The notes below the pieces were generated by a model that was not told where the DNA came from, did not search any database, and saw nothing but the letters and a program-made list of their open reading frames with translations. A program made the position numbers and the translations under genes. From RGIG4608 sp045637205 (GTDB lineage: Bacteria; Bacillota; Clostridia; Oscillospirales; CAG-272): a stretch of 10,102 bases of DNA. The stretch spans positions 1-10,102 of the forward strand of contig JAZTYY010000042.1 in the NCBI GenBank assembly GCA_045637205.1, given 5' to 3'. Positions 6,537 through 10,102 of this stretch are shown here, one piece after another (within the stretch, counting starts at the first letter, position 1; the number at the start of each line of letters is the position of its first letter).

Positions 6537-6986
6537 ATGGAAGTTTTAGACCTTTACAAGACAGGAGACAAGGAGCTTTGGCTCTCGCAAATGGAAAAAT
6601 GCGATTGGGGAGCAGGCCATTATCTTGCTTACCTTGTAAAAGAAAATAAGCTTTTTGACCTCGTTGGTGAAAATACAAGGGTTTTACTGCTTGCGGAGGG
6701 TGAAAATCTCATCTCATTTTGCACTTTAGCAAAGCTTGATGACGTTCAACCCACCGATTTAACCCCTTGGATTGGATTTGTGTACACTTACCCCGAATAT
6801 CGTGGCAAGCGTTTAGCAGGTGAATTGCTCACCTTTGCCGAAAAACTTGCAAAGCAGGACGGTGCAACCGATGTTTACATCTCGACCAACCACATAGGGC
6901 TCTATGAAAAATACGGCTATGAATTTTTCACCGAAGCTAAAGACGTCGAGGGCGAAAACACAAGAGTTTATAAAAAGACAATATAA
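6537..6986 (+). CDS. GNAT family N-acetyltransferase
   Basis: Predicted 149-residue acetyl-CoA-dependent acetyltransferase of the GNAT superfamily; substrate unknown. The central strand and loop PWIGFVYTYPEYRGKRLAGELL (about 77-98) is motif A, the acetyl-CoA pyrophosphate loop, with RGKRLAG at 89-95 where the usual form is RGKGIG-like. ISTNHIGLYEKYGYEF (115-130) is the typical motif B ending. The ATG directly follows the aspartate kinase stop codon. The nearest ribosome binding site, AAGGAG, lies inside the end of that gene about 12 bases upstream, so translational coupling is likely. A strong terminator closes the pair. Co-transcription with aspartate kinase hints at, but does not show, a link to amino-acid metabolism. 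Confidence 0.88.
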   Translation: MEVLDLYKTGDKELWLSQMEKCDWGAGHYLAYLVKENKLFDLVGENTRVLLLAEGENLISFCTLAKLDDVQPTDLTPWIGFVYTYPEYRGKRLAGELLTFAEKLAKQDGATDVYISTNHIGLYEKYGYEFFTEAKDVEGENTRVYKKTI

Positions 6987-7020
6987 AACAAAAGCCCCGA
7001 ATTTGCGGGGCTTTTGTTTT
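6985..7020 (+). terminator. Intrinsic terminator after the acetyltransferase
   Basis: AAAACAAAAGCCCCG (6985-6999) pairs perfectly with CGGGGCTTTTGTTTT (7006-7020): 15 bp with a 6-base loop. The U-rich 3' arm serves as the tract. It overlaps the stop codon of the acetyltransferase gene and ends the aspartate kinase operon. The symmetric A- and T-runs would also let it work on the minus strand. Confidence 0.93.
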
Positions 7021-7046
7021 GTTAAATTGGGGTTTGTCGCGCACAT

Positions 7047-7377
7047 TGTTCGCACGAACCAAGGCGATAAAAAAGTTTTTATCCAACTTTTTTCAAAAAG
7101 TTGGCGCGGTGTGGAGCGCGCAGCTCCACGAATACGCCCATTTTCTTTTTGCAAAGCTTTTTCTTTTGGGGCTATGGTTTCAAAAGAAAAAGCGATAAAG
7201 CCGTTTTGCTATCAAAACGTCTATTGCCCACTTTTTCTTTGACGGCATAGGCGCAAAGAAAAAGTTCCCAAAAAGAAACGCCGAATACAGGGCTACGCGC
7301 CCCGTACCCGCGCCACTGCGCGTGGAGCGCCACCTTTGAAAAGGTGGACGAAACAAACCATTTGGTCTGTGCGAACA
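7047..7377. repeat. Palindrome array bounded by imperfect inverted repeats
   Basis: TGTTCGCACGAACCAA (7047-7062) is matched in inverse by 7362-7377 at 14 of 16 positions, delimiting 331 bp. Inside lie successive hairpins: CCAACTTTTTT/AAAAAGTTGG (7083-7104); GTGGAGC/GCTCCAC (7111-7117, 7123-7129); a 13-bp perfect stem GCTTTTTCTTTTG (7156-7168, 7181-7193); CGTTTTG/CAAAACG (7202-7208, 7213-7219); an 11-bp perfect stem CTTTTTCTTTG (7231-7241, 7254-7264); and CCACCTT/AAGGTGG (7330-7336, 7341-7347). Open frames crossing it look like by-products of the palindromes and have no ribosome binding sites. It may be a MITE-like or composite intergenic repeat, or a structured RNA. No transposase is present. 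Confidence 0.6.
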
Positions 7378-7446
7378 TCCCGATAAATCAAAATTTGAAC
7401 TTTAAAGCGCCCCCCTAAAAAAGTTAAAAAATTTTCAAAAAACCTA

Positions 7447-7474
7447 TTGACAAATAGAAAAAAAGTGGTATAAT
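7447..7474 (+). promoter_or_regulatory. rplJ promoter with A/T-rich UP region
   Basis: A perfect TTGACA (7447-7452) and a perfect TATAAT (7469-7474) are separated by 16 bases. Upstream, 7416-7446 is almost pure A/T with A-tracts, as in the UP elements of strong ribosomal promoters. Transcription would begin at about 7481, just before the L10 leader. Confidence 0.92.
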
Positions 7475-7483
7475 ACTTGTGTT

Positions 7484-7607
7484 ATCCAAAGACAGCAGGT
7501 TCCAGTAAAGGCGCTAAGCTCTCCTGCCGAGGAAGATTTTATACTTTAATAATGTATTATTGTGTGTCTTTCCTTGGGGTGCTATGCCTTTCGGAAGGAT
7601 TTTTTTA
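7484..7607 (+). promoter_or_regulatory. L10 leader RNA (r-protein autoregulatory leader)
   Basis: This leader of the rplJ-rplL transcript has the layout of the ribosomal protein L10 leader family. The outer stem AAAGACA (7488-7494) pairs with TGTCTTT (7565-7571). An internal arm GCAGG (7495-7499) pairs with CCTGC (7523-7527), followed by the characteristic CCGAGGAAGA. In known members the L10-(L12) complex binds this RNA when in excess and lowers expression of its own operon. A U-run follows (7600-7606). Position, spacing and motifs fit well; I could not run a covariance search. Confidence 0.85.
7571..7606 (+). terminator. Attenuator hairpin of the L10 leader
   Basis: TCCTT (7571-7575) can pair with AAGGA (7595-7599), or CCTT (7587-7590) with AAGG (7595-7598) around TCGG. 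A run of seven T follows at 7600-7606. The first pairing starts at the last base of the leader's outer stem, so binding of L10 could shift the balance between termination and readthrough. The stems are short, so the attenuation model is inference. Confidence 0.55.
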
Positions 7608-7641
7608 TTATATTCGTTAATTATTACAGGAGGAAAGTACA

Positions 7642-8178
7642 ATGCCAAGTAAAGTAATACTTGAAAAGAAGCAACAGGTTGTTGCTGAACTTTCTGCTCA
7701 GATCAAAGAATCTGTATCCGGTGTTCTTGTAAATTACCAGGGTATCACAGTTGATGCTGATACAGCAATGCGTAAGGAACTCCGTGAAGCAGGCGTTGAC
7801 TATAAGGTAGTTAAGAACTCCCTTACAGGCAGAGCTTGTGAAGAAGCAGGTTACGGCGAAATGAAGCAGTACCTTTCTGGCATGACAGCTATCGCTATTT
7901 CTAAAGAAGATGCAGTTGCACCTGCAAAGATTCTTAAGAAGTATTCCGATAAGGTTAAGTCATTCCAGATCCTTGCTGGTTATGTTGACGGTGTTGTTGT
8001 TAACGAAGCTACAGTTAACGAACTCGCTGACATCCCCTCAAGAGAAACACTTATCGCGAAATTCCTCGGAAGTGTACAGAGCCCTCTTTACGGCTTTGCA
8101 TATGCAATCCAGGCAATTATCGACAAGGACGGAGAAGCTGCTCCTGCTCCCGCAGAAGAAGCTCCCGCTGCAGAATAA
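7642..8178 (+). CDS. rplJ: 50S ribosomal protein L10
   Basis: Ribosomal stalk base protein (uL10) that binds 23S rRNA and carries the L7/L12 dimers. It also acts as translational or transcriptional autorepressor through the leader upstream. The 178 residues include the N-terminal RNA-binding domain with VNYQGITVDADTAMRKELRE (30-49) and YKVVKNSL (54-61). The helical tail at about 140-163 (FLGSVQSPLYGFAYAIQAII) is where the L12 dimers dock. It ends in an Ala/Pro/Glu-rich tail. AGGAGG lies about 9 bases before the ATG. rplL follows after 81 bases, and no rplK-rplA precede it, so this is a two-gene operon driven by the promoter at 7447-7474. Confidence 0.97.
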   Translation: MPSKVILEKKQQVVAELSAQIKESVSGVLVNYQGITVDADTAMRKELREAGVDYKVVKNSLTGRACEEAGYGEMKQYLSGMTAIAISKEDAVAPAKILKKYSDKVKSFQILAGYVDGVVVNEATVNELADIPSRETLIAKFLGSVQSPLYGFAYAIQAIIDKDGEAAPAPAEEAPAAE

Positions 8179-8259
8179 TCTGCAAACAAAACTCATTGCG
8201 TAAAAAAATCGCATAAATAAACAAAAGAAATTTTTTATTGAATTTTGGAGGATTTAAAA

Positions 8260-8631
8260 ATGGCTAACGAAAAGATTACAGCTATTGTTGAAACAATTAA
8301 AGGTTTGACTATTCTTGAGTTGAACGAACTCGTAAAGGCAGTTGAGGAAGAATTCGGCGTATCCGCTGGTCCCGTTGCTGCTGTTGGTGTTGCTGCTCCC
8401 GCTGCTGCAGTTGAAGAAAAGACAGAATTTGACGTAGTTCTTGCATCCTTCGGTGCTAAGAAGCTCGACGTTATCAAGGTTGTTCGTGAGCTCACAGGTC
8501 TTGGTCTTAAGGACGCTAAGGACCTTGTTGAAGGCGCTCCCAAGACACTTAAGGAAGGCGTTTCTAAGGACGAGGCTGAAGCAATTAAGAAGTCTCTTAC
8601 TGAAGCAGGCGCAACTGTTGAAATTAAGTAA
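8260..8631 (+). CDS. rplL: 50S ribosomal protein L7/L12
   Basis: Stalk protein (bL12) present in several copies per ribosome; its C-terminal domains recruit and stimulate the translational GTPases. The 123 residues show the N-terminal dimerisation helices (about 1-33), a flexible hinge rich in Ala, Val and Pro (about 37-50), and the C-terminal domain (about 53-123) with KLDVIKVVRELTGLGLKDAKDLVEGAPK, the factor-binding face. I chose the ATG at 8260-8262 with GGAGG 8 bases upstream; an in-frame TTG at 8245 lies at the edge of that binding site and is not the start. No terminator or promoter stands out in the 81-base gap after rplJ, so the gene is co-transcribed. The usual downstream rpoB is absent; a terminator follows instead. 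Confidence 0.98.
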   Translation: MANEKITAIVETIKGLTILELNELVKAVEEEFGVSAGPVAAVGVAAPAAAVEEKTEFDVVLASFGAKKLDVIKVVRELTGLGLKDAKDLVEGAPKTLKEGVSKDEAEAIKKSLTEAGATVEIK

Positions 8632-8665
8632 TTTACTTTCTAACAAAACATATTACTTGCTGTAC

Positions 8666-8700
8666 AAAACAGGACACGAAATCGTGTCCTGTTTTTGTTT
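8666..8700 (+). terminator. Intrinsic terminator of rplJ-rplL
   Basis: AAAACAGGACACGA (8666-8679) pairs perfectly with TCGTGTCCTGTTTT (8682-8695), a 14-bp stem with a very tight loop, followed by more T (to 8700). It lies 34 bases after the rplL stop codon. Confidence 0.93.
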
Positions 8701-8724
8701 TTATTTATGTTTTAGTTTAGCAAC

Positions 8725-8752
8725 AACAAAAAGGCGGAAAGCTCCGCCTTTT
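8725..8752 (-). terminator. Intrinsic terminator of the lipoprotein gene
   Basis: AAAAGGCGGA (8729-8738) pairs with TCCGCCTTTT (8743-8752), 10 bp with a 4-base loop. On the minus strand it runs into a T-rich tract. It sits just after the stop codon of the lipoprotein gene and back to back with the rplL terminator; it can also act on plus-strand readthrough. Confidence 0.9.
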
Positions 8753-8754
8753 CT

Positions 8755-9816
8755 TTATTTATATTCTTGGTCATAATAACCGCTAATTGTATAAAAGTAT
8801 TTTCCGTCCGTAAAATATGCGCTTGCGCCATCTTCTTTTTTACACAAAATATAAATGGTAAGCTCGCCAAGTCTATATTGGAAAAACTTTTCAGGATATC
8901 TCTCAAGCAAAATGGAAATGCTTTCGGGATAAGCTTCTCCTGATTTTGAATAAGTCTTAAACAAATCAACGGATTCAGCACTAAACCCCATGCTCGTTAA
9001 TGGGTAGTTAGCTGTGCAGCAAGGGTCTACAACATGATAAGAAATTGAAAATTCATTCATTTTTGTTCTGCTTGCACCCTCTCCTACATAAGTTCCAACA
9101 GGTAAATACATATATGTATATATACTTGAAACACGATTTTCAGCAACCGTATCGAAATTTGTTGGATAATATATAGAATCCATCAAATATGGCAAATAAT
9201 CCGTACTAATATAATTCGAATTATCTTCGTCTAATGAGCAAGATCTACTGTAAAAAGTATAATCGGAATAATGAGGATCATATGATGAATCCCAAGTTTT
9301 ATCCAATCCAACAAAAGGAGTTTCAAAGGCGTGATATTTGATAGATAAAATCATATCCTTAATCTCCGGATATTTGTCAAGATCATTTATCGAAGAAATG
9401 CTTTCATAATCATGTGCTTCAAAATCAAAATTCACAACGTTATAATTTACTTTGATTGTTTCTCCGTTATACGTGATTTTGAGTTCATCGTTGCTTCCAA
9501 ACTCGTAACAGTAAAGATAAAAGTAAGCATAATCCTTGCTTTCACCAGAACTTGTAATAACAGCATTTTCTTCATTATATTCAATTTGGACATTTTCAAG
9601 CTCTATTGGAGTATCATTCCATGGTATCACTTTAATCTTATAGATTTGAGAAACCTCAAAGTTAACCGTATCCCATCCATACACTCCAGAAATATCCACA
9701 TAAAAATTTGTATTGGTTGAAAACCAATGTGGATTAATATCCGAACATCCAATAAAGGCAAAGCAAGAACATAAAAGCATTACCAAAAGTAAACTTTTTG
9801 CGATGAGTTTAGTCAT
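8755..9816 (-). CDS. Putative tyrosine-rich lipoprotein, function unknown
   Basis: I do not recognise a functional domain. The 353-residue product begins with a lipoprotein signal peptide: MTKLIAK, a hydrophobic core (about 8-21) and the lipobox FIGC with the lipidated cysteine at C24. It should be anchored to the outer face of the cytoplasmic membrane. The mature part is polar and beta-like, unusually rich in tyrosine (40 of 353 residues, about 11 percent), serine and aspartate, with a vicinal cysteine pair at 266-267 and further cysteines at 103, 193 and 325. The ATG at 9814-9816 has AAGGAGG 7 bases upstream. It is a single-gene unit with its own promoter and terminator, facing the ribosomal operon. 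It could be a substrate-binding, sensing or cell-surface protein; the sequence does not decide. Codon use is AT-richer and less biased than its ribosomal neighbours, consistent with accessory status. Confidence 0.85.
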   Translation of the reverse strand: MTKLIAKSLLLVMLLCSCFAFIGCSDINPHWFSTNTNFYVDISGVYGWDTVNFEVSQIYKIKVIPWNDTPIELENVQIEYNEENAVITSSGESKDYAYFYLYCYEFGSNDELKITYNGETIKVNYNVVNFDFEAHDYESISSINDLDKYPEIKDMILSIKYHAFETPFVGLDKTWDSSYDPHYSDYTFYSRSCSLDEDNSNYISTDYLPYLMDSIYYPTNFDTVAENRVSSIYTYMYLPVGTYVGEGASRTKMNEFSISYHVVDPCCTANYPLTSMGFSAESVDLFKTYSKSGEAYPESISILLERYPEKFFQYRLGELTIYILCKKEDGASAYFTDGKYFYTISGYYDQEYK

Positions 9817-9869
9817 AATTTGTCCTCCTTGTTATTGATTTGTGATATGGGTATAGTCCCTCTAAAAAG

Positions 9870-9899
9870 ATTATACCCCCCCCCGACCAAAATTGTCAA
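9870..9899 (-). promoter_or_regulatory. Lipoprotein promoter with G9 tract in the spacer
   Basis: On the minus strand a perfect TTGACA (complement of 9894-9899) and a perfect TATAAT (complement of 9870-9875) are 18 bases apart. Nine of those spacer bases, next to the -10, are a run of G (complement of 9876-9884). Transcription would start about 45-50 bases before the start codon. Changes in the G-run would change the spacer length, the arrangement used by phase-variable promoters elsewhere. Confidence 0.8.
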
Positions 9900-9920
9900 G
9901 AGTTTTTTGAATATTTTTTC

Positions 9921-9932
9921 AAATTTTGATTT
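9921..9932 (-). repeat. AAATCAAAATTT repeat module
   Basis: On the minus strand this is AAATCAAAATTT, identical to 130-141 and 7385-7396 on the plus strand. All three copies lie in non-coding DNA beside hairpin-type repeats, so this appears to be a shared module of the intergenic repeat family. Confidence 0.45.
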
Positions 9933-9974
9933 GTAGAGATGTTTGAAATTTATTTTTAACAAAAACTACCTTTT

Positions 9975-10102
9975 GTAGGGACCGGCGTCCCCGACGGTCG
10001 ACAACGATGGATAAACTGACAGTATCGGGGGGGTCACAAAAATAAAATCAACAGTTTTCGAAATAAAGTTACTTTGCTTTTAAAATGGACCGTCGGGGAC
10101 GC
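9975..10102. repeat. GTCCCC-loop repeat, copies 2 and 3 as an inverted pair
   Basis: Copy 2 (9975-9999) reads GTAGG, then GACCG (9980-9984) pairing with CGGTC (9995-9999) around GCGTCCCCGA. Copy 3 at 10088-10102 is the exact inverse of 9985-9999 (15 of 15 bases) and is cut by the window end. The 88 bases between contain a run of seven G (10027-10033) and otherwise AT-rich sequence without a gene. Two inverted copies about 100 bp apart suggest a small mobile or structured element that continues outside the window. Together with the lipoprotein promoter this fills the 286-base non-coding right end. Confidence 0.6.

Noticed and set aside
6904..7242. Open frames across the repeat region on both strands (also 6813-7154 and 7172-7378)
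   Set aside because: They start inside the acetyltransferase gene or the palindromes, lack ribosome binding sites and owe their length to the repeats.
7047..7377. CRISPR array
   Set aside because: The repeats are palindromes of differing sequence without regular spacing or unique spacers, and no cas gene is near.
8245..8259. TTG start for rplL
   Set aside because: It lies at the edge of the GGAGG binding site; the ATG at 8260 gives the standard L7/L12 N-terminus.
10027..10033. G7 run as a second slippage switch
   Set aside because: It is not placed in a promoter or reading frame that I can identify; it lies inside the inverted-repeat unit.

Overview
The window looks like chromosomal DNA from an endospore-forming, AT-rich, low-G+C Gram-positive bacterium (class Clostridia, probably the Oscillospiraceae/Ruminococcaceae neighbourhood; this placement is inferred from gene families and style, not from a search). 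The pointers are a SpoIIGA/pro-sigma-E sporulation pair, a zinc-type L31, strong AGGAGG-like ribosome binding sites, canonical TTGACA/TATAAT promoters and compact intrinsic terminators. Nothing looks like a phage, plasmid or CRISPR region.

Layout. 1-176: non-coding, with two kinds of intergenic repeat and the terminator of the first gene. 177-5025, minus strand, read right to left: spoIIGA and sigE (sporulation sigma factor and its processing protease), then rpmE from its own promoter, a hairpin, murI (D-glutamate for peptidoglycan), hflX (ribosome-associated GTPase; its start lies inside the end of murI) and yigZ (IMPACT family), closed by a terminator at about 146-172. 5026-5219: a divergent promoter region. 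Minus-strand elements resemble the spoIIG promoter (long 21-bp spacer, Spo0A-box-like motif over the -35); plus-strand elements serve aspartate kinase. 5220-6986, plus strand: aspartate kinase and a GNAT acetyltransferase with no gap between them, closed by a perfect 15-bp terminator hairpin. 6987-7641 (655 bp without a gene): the terminator, a 331-bp repeat-like array of palindromes bounded by imperfect inverted repeats, then the rplJ promoter and an L10-leader-type RNA. 7642-8631: rplJ and rplL, closed by a terminator. 8755-9816, minus strand: a tyrosine-rich lipoprotein of unknown function, with its own terminator facing that of rplL. 9817-10102: the lipoprotein promoter, whose -10/-35 spacer contains a run of nine G (minus strand), and then two inverted copies of a GTCCCC-loop repeat, the second cut by the window edge.

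How it fits together. Most genes are housekeeping: translation (rpmE, rplJ, rplL, hflX), cell-wall and amino-acid precursors (murI, aspartate kinase) and mother-cell sporulation control (spoIIGA-sigE). The accessory and less explained parts are the orphan lipoprotein with its G-tract promoter and three groups of intergenic repeats that share short modules across the window. I see no clear new multi-gene system. The best candidates for something undescribed are the possibly phase-variable lipoprotein promoter and the structured repeat families.
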